Below, piece after piece: positions 7,344-15,730 of a DNA stretch of 22,474 bases. The stretch covers positions 1-22,474 of the forward strand of contig CAJURV010000032.1 of assembly GCA_910588925.1 (NCBI GenBank), written 5' to 3'. The notes beneath the pieces are model-generated. The model was not told the DNA's origin. It did not search any database and worked only from the letters and a program-made list of their open reading frames with translations. Source of the stretch: an uncultured Rikenellaceae bacterium. Its GTDB lineage: Bacteria > Bacteroidota > Bacteroidia > Bacteroidales > Rikenellaceae. Position numbers and translations under genes: made by a program. Each line of letters starts with the position of its first letter. Position 1 is the stretch's first letter.

Positions 7344-8573
7344 TTAACCGTTTTGTCTGTCGTCCAGTTCCGATTCGACTTTGCGGCTCCTCGACACCCG
7401 CGGACATCTCACGAAAGGTTTGTCCCTGTCGAACAGGTAACGGTAGGTGGTATGGGTTTTATATCTCCGAGCCACCACATAGCTCTCAACCATTCTAATC
7501 ATAAGAGGATTGAAGTCGCCTACCCATACCAGCTCAAGTGCATCGTAACTGCCGCGTATACTGTCGGCCACCTTCTTGAAATAGCCTATCATACCCGACT
7601 CTATGCCCTTGCCCTGAAACTCGGGCAGAACGCCGAAAACAAGCCCCATGACGGTACGGCACGAACGTTTCACCTTCAGGTGATACATGAATTTGAGCTT
7701 CGACCAGAAACCGAACTTGCCGTGCAGGTGGCGTATTGCGCCGTTTATATCTGGCACGTTGACGAAGAAACCTATAGGCTCGCCTTTATAGTAGGCGAAA
7801 ACTATCAGCCTCGGATCTATTATGGGCTTCAACGACCTCATCAGCTCGCGCGCCTGCTCCTCGGTCATGGGAGATACACCGTTGAAACCGGCCCACGCCT
7901 TGTTGTATATGTTACGGAAATTCTCCCCGGCGGCGGCTAGCTCTTTTTTACGCAACGAACGGAACTCGTAGTCGGGGTTCTGCTCCAAACGTCCGGCCTT
8001 GTTGAACACCGCTTGGTTGAGATCGTCACCGACCATGTCGCGCCGGAACGAGTATTGATCGAAATAGTTTCTGAAGCCGTAATCTTCGAACAGATGTTTA
8101 TAATAGGGATGATTGTAGTTCATGCCGTAGATGGGAGGGTAAAAACCGTCCACCAACAGCCCCCACCATGTATCGCGCGTCCCGAAGTTGACAGGGCCGT
8201 CCATGGCCTCCATGCCGCGGGCTGCGAGCCATTCGCGCGCCGCGTCGAAAAGTACGGCGGCCGCCTCGCCAGAGTCTATGCACTCGAAAAAGCCGCATCC
8301 GCCCGTAGGCTGCTCTGCGGTCTGAGAAGCGCTCTTGCGGTTGTAAAAAGCGGCTATACGGCCCACTACTACGCCGTTTTGGTCGCAGAGCAACCACCTT
8401 ATGGCCTCGCCATCCTCGAAAAGCCTGTTCTTTCCGGGGTCGAAAACACCCTCTATATCGTGATCCCAAGGTCTGATGTAGGCGTTGCAACCGGCATATA
8501 TTCCGTCCACCATATCGAGGAATCGTTTGCGGTCCGTAGCCGTTTTGACCTCGGAGAGTGTATATTTAGTCAT
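7344..8573 (-). CDS. GNAT-fold acyltransferase-like protein
   Basis: A 409-residue cytoplasmic protein that looks like a tandem GNAT. The second half carries the acyl-CoA-binding motif V-L-P-E-F-Q-G-K-G-I-E-S at about 315-326, preceded by the strand L-I-V-F-A-Y-Y-K-G-E-P-I-G-F-F (256-270). The first half has the conserved P-V-N-F-G-T-R-D-T-W-W-G block (127-138) of a group of uncharacterised Bacteroidetes proteins. Substrate unknown. An in-frame ATG 45 nt upstream exists, but the start at 8573 gives a typical N-terminus (M-T-K-Y-T-L) and the longer version would place its ATG inside a predicted leader hairpin. It is the first gene of the operon with the CvpA-family gene, rsgA and the aminotransferase; its transcript would start near 8670. 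Confidence 0.75.
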   Translation of the reverse strand: MTKYTLSEVKTATDRKRFLDMVDGIYAGCNAYIRPWDHDIEGVFDPGKNRLFEDGEAIRWLLCDQNGVVVGRIAAFYNRKSASQTAEQPTGGCGFFECIDSGEAAAVLFDAAREWLAARGMEAMDGPVNFGTRDTWWGLLVDGFYPPIYGMNYNHPYYKHLFEDYGFRNYFDQYSFRRDMVGDDLNQAVFNKAGRLEQNPDYEFRSLRKKELAAAGENFRNIYNKAWAGFNGVSPMTEEQARELMRSLKPIIDPRLIVFAYYKGEPIGFFVNVPDINGAIRHLHGKFGFWSKLKFMYHLKVKRSCRTVMGLVFGVLPEFQGKGIESGMIGYFKKVADSIRGSYDALELVWVGDFNPLMIRMVESYVVARRYKTHTTYRYLFDRDKPFVRCPRVSRSRKVESELDDRQNG

Positions 8574-8606
8574 ATTTTCGTATATTTGTCGTAAAAATAG
8601 GGCGGC

Positions 8607-8655
8607 GGCAAGGCACAATACCCGACAGTCGGGCTAAATTACCTCCGGCCTTGCC
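8607..8655 (-). promoter_or_regulatory. Structured leader of the GNAT-cvpA-rsgA operon
   Basis: Between the -7 box (8677-8684) and the start codon (8573) lies an 8-bp perfect inverted repeat (ggcaaggc at 8607-8614, gccttgcc at 8648-8655). It encloses a smaller hairpin (cccga 8621-8625, tcggg 8629-8633). This could fold in the 5' leader of the operon. It is not followed by a T run on the minus strand, so it does not look like a simple terminator. I recognise no known riboswitch. Confidence 0.35.
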
Positions 8656-8676
8656 TAAGCGAAACATATCTTAATG

Positions 8677-8684
8677 CAAAGATA
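8677..8684 (-). promoter_or_regulatory. -7 box for the four-gene operon
   Basis: On the minus strand this reads TATCTTTG, a perfect TAnnTTTG. No TTTG occurs at the expected -33 distance, so only the -7 element is supported. It lies about 100 nt upstream of the GNAT-fold start codon, in the divergent gap shared with the DPP III gene. Confidence 0.5.
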
Positions 8685-8726
8685 GGTATTTTTCGGTTAA
8701 ACGCTCTCAGGATAATAACGTATAAG

Positions 8727-10763
8727 ATGAAAAAAGGTGTGTTGATATGCGCCGCATTGCTCCTTACGGCAGGGTGCGGCCGACAAAACGACGACAAGAT
8801 GGATGTGCAGGATTTCAAATGGCAGATAGACAGGTTCGACGACGTGAAGGTGTTGCGTTATCAGGTGCCCGACTTCGACTCGCTGTCGCTAAGACAGAAA
8901 AAGCTGGTCTATTACCTGTCGCAGGCGGCGTTGTGCGGACGCGACATACTGTACGATCAGAAATTCGCCCTCAACCTGCCAATACGGAAGACGCTCGAGG
9001 AGATATATCTCTCTTACGGAGGCGACAATAACGATCCGCGTTTCAAGGCGTTCGAGAAATACCTGAAAAAGGTATGGTTCGCAAACGGCATACACCACCA
9101 CTATTCTAACGACAAATTCGTCCCCGGATTCACCGAAAGCTATTTCGACAGCTTGGCTGCATCCACCCCGTCGCTCAACGGCAAGGAAGAGCTTTTAGCC
9201 CTCATCAAACCGGCCATATTCGATCCCGAGCTCTACCGTTCCACCTGTGACCAAAGCGACGGCATCGACATGGTGACATCGTCGGCCAACAACTACTACG
9301 ACGGAGTGACCCAGAAAGAGGCCGAAGAGTACTACGCCTCCCTTGTCGACAGCACCGATCCCCGGCCTGTCATGGCGGGGCTCAACAGCCGACTCGTCAA
9401 ACGCGACGGCAAAATATACGAGGAGGTGTGGCGCTTGGACGGCACCTACTCCCCTGCCATAGAGAAGATAACCTACTGGCTCGAAAAGGCCGCGACAGTG
9501 GCGGAGAACCCCGCACAGAAAGCCACGATAGAGGCTCTCGTCTCTTATTATAAGAGCGGCGATCTCAAGGAGTTCGACCGTTACAGCATACTTTGGCTGG
9601 AGGACGGCGACAGTCAGGTCGACTTCGTCAACGGCTTCATAGAGAGCTACGGCGACCCGCTCGGCTACAAAGGATCGTGGGAGGCCAACGTCAACTTCAA
9701 GAACATAGAGGCCACCAAACGCACCGAGGTATTGAGCCGCAACGCTCAGTGGTTCGAAGATAACTCACCCGTAGACTCCGCCTACAAGAAAGAGGAGGTC
9801 AAAGGTGTATCGGCCAAGGTCATAACGGTGGCGCAATTAGGCGGCGACGCCTACCCCGCCACTCCCATAGGCATCAACCTGCCCAACTCGGACTGGATTC
9901 GTCGCGACCACGGCTCCAAGTCGGTAACCATACAGAACATAACCCACGCCTATAACGAAGTGGCCGAGGGCAATGGTTTCGCCGACGAATTCACCCTCCG
10001 CGACGAAGACAAGGAGCTGGCCCGCAAATACGGCGCTTTGGCCGGCGACCTGCACACCGACATGCACGAGTGTCTCGGACACGGCTCCGGCAAACTGGCT
10101 CCGGGCATAAAAGGCGACGAGCTCAAAAACTACGGCTCTACTCTGGAAGAGGCCCGCGCCGACCTTTTCGCGCTCTACTATCTCGGCGACGACAAGCTCG
10201 TGGAGTTAGGCATAGTACCGAACAAAGACGTGATGAAAGCGGGTTACTACAACGCCATATTCAACGGCATAATGGGCCAGCTCACCCGCATAGAGCCTGG
10301 CAAGAACATAGCCGAGGCCCACATGCGCGACCGCCAGCTCATAGCGCGGTGGTGTTACGAACACGGCAAGGACGACAACGTGATAGAGTTCGTAATACCC
10401 GAAAACGGCAAAAAATACGTGGTTATCAACGACTACGACAAGCTGCGGGACCTTTTCGGCGAATTGCTCCGCGAGGTTCAGCGCATCAAGAGCGAGGGCG
10501 ACTTCGAGGCGGGCCGCAGGCTGGTGGAAGATTACGGCGTGACAGTCGATCCGGAGCTACACAACGAAGTGCTCGAACGCTTCGCGAAACTCGACATAGC
10601 CCCGTACAGCGGCTTCGTCAACCCCGTATTCACCCCGGTAGATAAAGACGGTAAAATAGCAGACCCCGAAAAAGAGGAGCAGATCGCCGATATAAAGATA
10701 AGCTATCCCGACGATTACACGGAACAGATGCTCGGTTATTCGCGCAACTATTCGTTCCTTTAA
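8727..10763 (+). CDS. Dipeptidyl peptidase III (M49) lipoprotein
   Basis: A 678-residue zinc exopeptidase that removes dipeptides from the N-terminus of short peptides. The zinc-binding motif is H447-E-C-L-G-H452, the five-spaced HExxxGH-like form that bacterial Bacteroidetes M49 enzymes carry (eukaryotic ones have HELLGH). The second motif E474-E-A-R-A-D479 supplies the third zinc ligand, E475. Length is close to that of the characterised Bacteroides thetaiotaomicron enzyme (about 675). The N-terminus has a lipoprotein signal ending L-L-T-A-G-C, cysteine at 17, so the enzyme should sit in the envelope. The start has no Shine-Dalgarno; a weak -7-like TATTTTTC lies at 8687-8694. The ABC exporter follows after 141 nt on the same strand, without a clear terminator between. 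Confidence 0.95.
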   Translation: MKKGVLICAALLLTAGCGRQNDDKMDVQDFKWQIDRFDDVKVLRYQVPDFDSLSLRQKKLVYYLSQAALCGRDILYDQKFALNLPIRKTLEEIYLSYGGDNNDPRFKAFEKYLKKVWFANGIHHHYSNDKFVPGFTESYFDSLAASTPSLNGKEELLALIKPAIFDPELYRSTCDQSDGIDMVTSSANNYYDGVTQKEAEEYYASLVDSTDPRPVMAGLNSRLVKRDGKIYEEVWRLDGTYSPAIEKITYWLEKAATVAENPAQKATIEALVSYYKSGDLKEFDRYSILWLEDGDSQVDFVNGFIESYGDPLGYKGSWEANVNFKNIEATKRTEVLSRNAQWFEDNSPVDSAYKKEEVKGVSAKVITVAQLGGDAYPATPIGINLPNSDWIRRDHGSKSVTIQNITHAYNEVAEGNGFADEFTLRDEDKELARKYGALAGDLHTDMHECLGHGSGKLAPGIKGDELKNYGSTLEEARADLFALYYLGDDKLVELGIVPNKDVMKAGYYNAIFNGIMGQLTRIEPGKNIAEAHMRDRQLIARWCYEHGKDDNVIEFVIPENGKKYVVINDYDKLRDLFGELLREVQRIKSEGDFEAGRRLVEDYGVTVDPELHNEVLERFAKLDIAPYSGFVNPVFTPVDKDGKIADPEKEEQIADIKISYPDDYTEQMLGYSRNYSFL

Positions 10764-10904
10764 CCCTCGGTTGCCCGTCGCCACATGGCATGCGGCCAGT
10801 CCAGTACCGACCGCCGCATATGACCTTAATAGGGCTTTGCGACGGAAACGGATTCGGTGATAACTGCGGCGGGCGACGGCTTGCCATAACACAAAAACTC
10901 TCGA

Positions 10905-12728
10905 ATGAAGACATTCTTAAGGATATTCAAGTTCGCCAGCCCGGTAGGCGTCTACGCTGTTCCGTATTTTTTCTGCGTGGTGTTGCATGCAGTGTTCAAC
11001 ACGCTCACTTTCACGCTCATAATACCGCTTCTCAACACATTGTTCGACGGCGAGGCCATGACGCGCGCCGTTACCTCCATGCCAAAGTTCGCATTGAAGC
11101 CAGAGTATCTGGAAGATCTGCTCAAATATACTATCTACCTCCGTTTCGGTGCCGAATATTCGCTCCCCGACGTATTGAGGTTCCTTGCCGGCGTAGTGGT
11201 GGTGTCGGTGTTGCTAAGCAATGCGTTCCGTTTCGCCTCGCAGAAGATAATGGAGAATTTCCGCATACACACGTTGCAGAATCTACGCGACGCACTGTAT
11301 CGCAATGTCATGAGGCTCAACGTGCGTTTCTTCTCTAACGAACGCAAAGGCGACATCATCTCCAAGCTGACGTCCGACATCAACGTCGTTCAGTTCTGCG
11401 TCACCAACACATTGCAGGTGGCGTTCAAAGAGCCGGCCCTCATAATAGGCTATTTCGTGGCTCTGATAGCCATATCGGGACGTCTGACCGTATTCGTGTT
11501 GTGTATGCTTCCATTCACGGCTCTCATCATAGGCTTCATCGTCAAACGCCTGCGACGAAGCGCCCGTCAGGCACAGGAAGAGCTGGGCGAGATGGTCTCC
11601 ATAGCCGAAGAATCGCTTAGCGGCGTCAAGGTGATAAAATCCTATAACGCGGTCGGTTACGTCATAGACAAATTCACGGCGGTCAACCGGAGGTTCTCCT
11701 CCATAATGCGCTCCATGGCAACACGCCAGCAAATGGCCTCGCCCATGTCGGAGTTTCTCGGCGTGTCGGCAGTGGCCGTGATACTCGTATACGGAGGCGG
11801 AATGGTAGTGGATGGCCAGCTCGACGCCGGAGCCTTTCTGGCCTATCTTGCCATGTTCTCGCAGGTGACACGTCCCGCCCGTTCGGTGGCCGACTCGTTC
11901 AGCACCATACATCAGGGACTGGCGGCCGGCGACCGCGTGATAGAGCTGATAGACATGACCCCGGAGGTGCTCGACCGCAAAGACCCCATAGAGGCCGAAG
12001 GCATAAAGGAGAGCATAGAGTTCCGCAACGTGTGCTTTTCGTATGAAGACAAGGAGGTGTTACACGACATCAGCTTCACTATAAACAAGGGTGAGACGGT
12101 GGCCCTTGTCGGGAGTTCCGGCGGCGGCAAATCGACAATAGCCGACCTCATACCGCGCTTCTACGACGTCACCGAGGGTCAGATACTCTTAGACGGAGTC
12201 GACATCAAAGACTACCGCCTCGAGTCGTTGCGCTCCTTCATGGGCATAGTATCGCAAGAGGTGGTGCTATTCAACGACACCATAGAACAAAACATACGCT
12301 TGGGCGACACCGCCAGCGCTTTTTCCGAGGTGGAGGCTGCAGCACGTGTGGCTAACGCCCACGACTTCATAATGGAGACAGAGTCCGGCTATGCCACCAA
12401 CATAGGCGACCGCGGCACCAAACTATCGGGTGGACAACGCCAGCGTCTCAGCATAGCGCGCGCCGTGTTGCGCGATCCGCAACTACTAATACTCGACGAG
12501 GCCACGTCCGCTCTCGACACCGAAAGCGAAAGACTCGTACAGGACGCACTATCGTCGATACTGACAGGGCGCACCTCTCTGGTGATAGCCCATCGCCTTA
12601 GCACCATACAACATGCCGACAAGATAATAGTTATAGACAAAGGGCGCATAGCGGAGCAAGGCACGCACGACGAGCTGATGGCCGCCGAAGGCTCCTACCG
12701 CAGACTTATAGAGCTGCAACAAGTGTAG
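10905..12728 (+). CDS. MsbA-like ABC exporter (fused membrane and ATPase domains)
   Basis: A 607-residue half-transporter that would work as a homodimer in the inner membrane. Residues 1-340 hold the six-helix exporter domain. The ATPase domain follows: Walker A G-S-S-G-G-G-K-S-T at 403-411, Q-loop Q451, signature L-S-G-G-Q at 507-511, Walker B L-L-I-L-D-E at 527-532 with catalytic E532, D-loop S-A-L-D, and switch H563. Order and length match lipid A flippase MsbA and related multidrug exporters. Substrate is not shown by sequence; lipid A core export is plausible because this is the usual single-gene arrangement in Bacteroidetes, but a drug or peptide exporter is not excluded. No Shine-Dalgarno precedes the ATG. 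It is followed after 84 nt by a secreted thioredoxin-fold gene. Confidence 0.9.
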   Translation: MKTFLRIFKFASPVGVYAVPYFFCVVLHAVFNTLTFTLIIPLLNTLFDGEAMTRAVTSMPKFALKPEYLEDLLKYTIYLRFGAEYSLPDVLRFLAGVVVVSVLLSNAFRFASQKIMENFRIHTLQNLRDALYRNVMRLNVRFFSNERKGDIISKLTSDINVVQFCVTNTLQVAFKEPALIIGYFVALIAISGRLTVFVLCMLPFTALIIGFIVKRLRRSARQAQEELGEMVSIAEESLSGVKVIKSYNAVGYVIDKFTAVNRRFSSIMRSMATRQQMASPMSEFLGVSAVAVILVYGGGMVVDGQLDAGAFLAYLAMFSQVTRPARSVADSFSTIHQGLAAGDRVIELIDMTPEVLDRKDPIEAEGIKESIEFRNVCFSYEDKEVLHDISFTINKGETVALVGSSGGGKSTIADLIPRFYDVTEGQILLDGVDIKDYRLESLRSFMGIVSQEVVLFNDTIEQNIRLGDTASAFSEVEAAARVANAHDFIMETESGYATNIGDRGTKLSGGQRQRLSIARAVLRDPQLLILDEATSALDTESERLVQDALSSILTGRTSLVIAHRLSTIQHADKIIVIDKGRIAEQGTHDELMAAEGSYRRLIELQQV

Positions 12729-12812
12729 CGACATACAAGCCTGCATATCGGAAATCACCGATGTGGCACGACTATTGAGGCGTCCGTCGAAAAACTAAAG
12801 AGGGGGAATATT

Positions 12813-13277
12813 ATGCTTATGAAACGTTTCGCATTTCTGATCGCACTTGTATTGTGCGCGTTTTCGGCCTCGGCGCAACGTCTTGTGTCGGGAGAGAAGG
12901 CCCCGAAACTGACGGTATCGAAATACATATACGGCGGTCCTTCGGACAAAGGCAAACCCGTTCTCGTCGAATTCTTCGTATCATCCGGGAATCAAAGTCT
13001 GTCGCAGATAGAGACGCTATCGGCATTTGCGGACAAATATCGTGGTAAGATAGACGTGGTATTGATCAGCGGCGACAACGAGCAGACCACTCGTTCGTTC
13101 TTCAGCGGCGAGGCTCCGCGTTTCTCCGTGGCTATCGACGCCGACGGCAAGAGCTTCGCCGATTACGGGGTACGCTACGTGCCTTTCTCCGTATTGATCG
13201 ACAGCAGAGGCGGCTATGTATGGCAGGGTCGGAGCAAATCCATCCCCGACAATGTGATAGCCTCGGTATTGCGATGA
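12813..13277 (+). CDS. Secreted thioredoxin-fold protein lacking CxxC
   Basis: A 154-residue TlpA/ResA-like protein with a cleavable signal (hydrophobic residues 6-18, A-S-A at 19-21). The fold is recognisable: G-E-K-A-P-K-L (27-33), V-L-V-E-F-F-V at 50-56, the D-V-V-L-I-S strand (81-86), and the Y-V-P-F-S-V-L-I-D segment with the conserved cis-proline P124. Where TlpA proteins have W-C-x-x-C, this protein reads S-S-G-N-Q-S: both cysteines are missing and no other cysteine is present in the mature chain. It should not catalyse disulfide exchange and may be a binding or structural relative. The start at 12813 has an AGGGGG 7 nt upstream; a second ATG two codons on is possible. It probably shares a transcript with the ABC exporter. 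Confidence 0.82.
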   Translation: MLMKRFAFLIALVLCAFSASAQRLVSGEKAPKLTVSKYIYGGPSDKGKPVLVEFFVSSGNQSLSQIETLSAFADKYRGKIDVVLISGDNEQTTRSFFSGEAPRFSVAIDADGKSFADYGVRYVPFSVLIDSRGGYVWQGRSKSIPDNVIASVLR

Positions 13278-13704
13278 GCCGGACCGGTATCGGATAAAAG
13301 TTTTTTCAATATATCGAACCGTCGTAGAACGGTGTGCTCCGGGGTCGGAGACCGATGTTGCAGCGTACATATTAGATTTTACGAACTATGTCATAGTAAA
13401 AGCGATGCAACGGATATAATCGGCGGCATCGGAGACATACGCCTTTATCGACAAAAAGCCGCATCGCCTTGAGGTGTATCTACGGGTAGCGATGGAGCCG
13501 TAATATCAGTTTGCAAAAACGGGCTAGGCACCCGCGTAGACCTTTTTAGACTCGGGGTTTACGTAAAGCGGCTCACGTAAACGAATGGCCCTTTTTACGG
13601 GTACACCCCCCCTCGTCACTTCGTGGCGTTATACCCACGTTCGCAGACAAGGAGGCGATAGCGGCTTCGTTTACGCCTGCAATAACAGGTGCTCCATGAA
13701 CCGA
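13278..13704. other. 427-nt gap between convergent genes, several hairpins, no gene
   Basis: No reading frame with gene-like features. The gap is rich in inverted repeats: accgt/acggt around 13319-13334, cgatgc/gcatcg around 13403-13431, catcgc/gcgatg at 13462-13494, a weak hairpin at 13519-13534 that reads into TTTTT on the minus strand, and a perfect 8-bp stem at 13557-13582 (gtttacgt, ten bases, acgtaaac). The hairpin near 13519-13534 is the best candidate for a dnaX terminator, but is weak and about 170 nt past the stop codon. I found no motif of SRP RNA, tmRNA or RNase P RNA. Confidence 0.4.
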
Positions 13705-15540
13705 TCAACAGAAGTCGAGATTGAGCTCCGAGCACAACTGCTTCATGGCGCCGTTCTTCTCCGACAGGAATTTCAGCTTGTCTTCGTCTTTCACAAGAAT
13801 CGTCTTGACCTCCTCTATCGTCTCATCGACAACAGTAGCGATATCGAGCTCGCTGACTCCCGACAAGGCCATGAGCCTGACAACGAACTCGTGCTTGCTC
13901 TGCACTATCTCCTGCTCTACTATCTTGCTGTTCAGTGTCAGCACCACCGCTCCGTCCTCTATCTTGGCAGAGTTAAAGGCCATGGCGAGCCTCGGGCGCC
14001 GCTCCATGAGCTCGGCGGCGTATGCCTTACACCCCTCCATGACGGCGGTGATGTCGTTATCGGCTATTTTGCATACCGGCATACCGGCATTGTCGGAAGA
14101 CGATTCTTCGGCGACAGGCTGTCTTTTGCTCGCGTCGCTTATCATGGTGCCTATGGAGAGCCCCAAAGGAGAATTACGGCTTGCCGACGACGGCATCCGA
14201 GGCTCAGATGGCTTAGGTGGCGCAACCGGAGGCGTTACAGTATTAACAGGCGTCTCTTTCGCTACCGGAGTCTCTGACTGTTGCCGGGGGCGGACGGCCG
14301 GTTCGGGCGACGGGGCGGAGGGAGCGACGGGGGCGGACGGTCGGGGAGGTTGAGCCGATGCGGGCGGCTGAGGAGCCGGAGCCGACGACGCGCCGGTTAT
14401 CGACGGCAATGTATATGCGGTAGTCTGTGAGCCACCCGAGAGCTTGAGTGGCGAGAGATTGCACATTTTGAGTATGGCGATCTCGCTATGCAGCCTCTGC
14501 GAATTGCTGTTACGGATGTCGCGCTCGCCGGACGATGCTATGCAGAGCGCATCGAACACGAACGACACCTGCACGGCGGCCGCCTGATTGCGGTAACGGT
14601 CGGCCACCGAACCCGACACCTCCAAAAGAGATACGGTAGAGTCGTTCCCTGCCACCAACAGGTTGCGAAGATGGGCCGACAACCCGCCGAGGAATATCTG
14701 CGGATCGAAACCTTTCTGCAACACCTCGTCGAACTGCATGAGCGCAGAGGCGTAATCGCCGGAGGTGACGGCATCGACGAAATTGAAGTAGGTGTCGTAG
14801 TCGAGCACGTTAAGAGCCTCGGCCACCGCATGACCCGTAAGGTTGCCTCCGCAGAAAAGCACGGTCTTGTCATACATAGACAAGGCGTCGCGCATGCAGC
14901 CGTCCGCCTTTTGGGCTATGATATGAAGCGCTTCGTCGTCGTAGGAGACACCCTCGCTATCGGATATGAACCGGAGATACCCCACCACGTCGTCTACCTT
15001 TATGCGCTTGAAGTCGTATATCTGGCAACGCGACAGTATCGTAGGTATGATCTTATGTTTCTCGGTGGTCGCCAATATGAATATGGCATGTGCGGGCGGC
15101 TCCTCCAGCGTCTTGAGAAAGGCGTTGAACGCAGCCGTAGACAGCATGTGGGCCTCGTCGATGATGTAGATGCTGTAACGGCCTACCTGCGGCGGTATGC
15201 GCACCTGCTCGGTAAGGGCGCGTATGTTATCCACCGAGTTGTTGGAGGCGGCGTCCAGCTCGTGTATGTTGAACGAGCGGTTATCGTTGAACGAACGGCA
15301 CGACTCGCACTCGTTACACGGTTCCGCGTCGGGACCCGGCGACATGCAGTTGATGGTCTTGGCAAGAATGCGGGCGCAGGTGGTCTTGCCCACACCGCGC
15401 GGACCGCAGAAAAGATAGGCGTGGGCAAGCGTACCGCGCGTCACTGCGTTGCGCAACGTGTCGGTAATGTGCTTCTGCCCTACTACCGACTCGAAAGTCA
15501 CGGGCCGGTATTTACGTGCCGATACTATGAAATCGCTCAT
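13705..15540 (-). CDS. dnaX: DNA polymerase III subunit gamma/tau
   Basis: A 611-residue clamp-loader ATPase. Walker A G-P-R-G-V-G-K-T is at 46-53; the zinc module uses C65, C75, C78 and C81 (C-x2-C-x2-C), close to the E. coli spacing; Walker B I-I-D-E-A-H is at 126-131; sensor-1 and the S-R-C arginine-finger motif are at 156-172. Residues about 370-460 are a proline/serine/alanine-rich linker, then a C-terminal domain of about 140 residues, as expected for a tau form. I see no A-rich slippery site like the one that makes gamma in E. coli. A perfect -7 box lies just upstream (15562-15569). Confidence 0.96.
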   Translation of the reverse strand: MSDFIVSARKYRPVTFESVVGQKHITDTLRNAVTRGTLAHAYLFCGPRGVGKTTCARILAKTINCMSPGPDAEPCNECESCRSFNDNRSFNIHELDAASNNSVDNIRALTEQVRIPPQVGRYSIYIIDEAHMLSTAAFNAFLKTLEEPPAHAIFILATTEKHKIIPTILSRCQIYDFKRIKVDDVVGYLRFISDSEGVSYDDEALHIIAQKADGCMRDALSMYDKTVLFCGGNLTGHAVAEALNVLDYDTYFNFVDAVTSGDYASALMQFDEVLQKGFDPQIFLGGLSAHLRNLLVAGNDSTVSLLEVSGSVADRYRNQAAAVQVSFVFDALCIASSGERDIRNSNSQRLHSEIAILKMCNLSPLKLSGGSQTTAYTLPSITGASSAPAPQPPASAQPPRPSAPVAPSAPSPEPAVRPRQQSETPVAKETPVNTVTPPVAPPKPSEPRMPSSASRNSPLGLSIGTMISDASKRQPVAEESSSDNAGMPVCKIADNDITAVMEGCKAYAAELMERRPRLAMAFNSAKIEDGAVVLTLNSKIVEQEIVQSKHEFVVRLMALSGVSELDIATVVDETIEEVKTILVKDEDKLKFLSEKNGAMKQLCSELNLDFC

Positions 15541-15561
15541 GTGCTTCTCCTGAATATTCTA

Positions 15562-15569
15562 CAAAGATA
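15562..15569 (-). promoter_or_regulatory. -7 box for dnaX
   Basis: Minus-strand TATCTTTG, a perfect TAnnTTTG, 22 nt before the dnaX start codon. No TTTG at the -33 position was found. Confidence 0.5.
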
Positions 15570-15690
15570 ACTTTTTTCGCAATAATTATAGTATAAGCCT
15601 CCGGCGGTTCCGCTCACTCCGGATAAAGAAACCGCGACCTTAACCCAAGACCGTGGCCATATCGCGACAACATCCTATAAAAACAAAGCA

Positions 15691-15714
15691 GGGGAGCCTC
15701 ACAGCTCCCCGTTT
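15691..15714 (-). terminator. Terminator of the decayed NVEALA locus
   Basis: A perfect 7-bp GC-rich stem (15691-15697 with 15704-15710), six-base loop. On the minus strand it is followed by TGCTTTGTTTTT; on the plus strand by GTTTTAT. It lies about 20 nt past the stop codon of the redoxin remnant, so it most likely ended that operon. Confidence 0.75.
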
Positions 15715-15730
15715 TATAAATAAACACGAT

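Noticed and set aside
13278..13704. SRP RNA, tmRNA or RNase P RNA near dnaX
   Set aside because: I looked for the conserved core motifs of each on both strands and found none. The hairpins alone do not identify an RNA gene.
14488..15570. 360-codon open frame opposite dnaX
   Set aside because: Antisense to the conserved ATPase part of dnaX, with no family features and no start signal.
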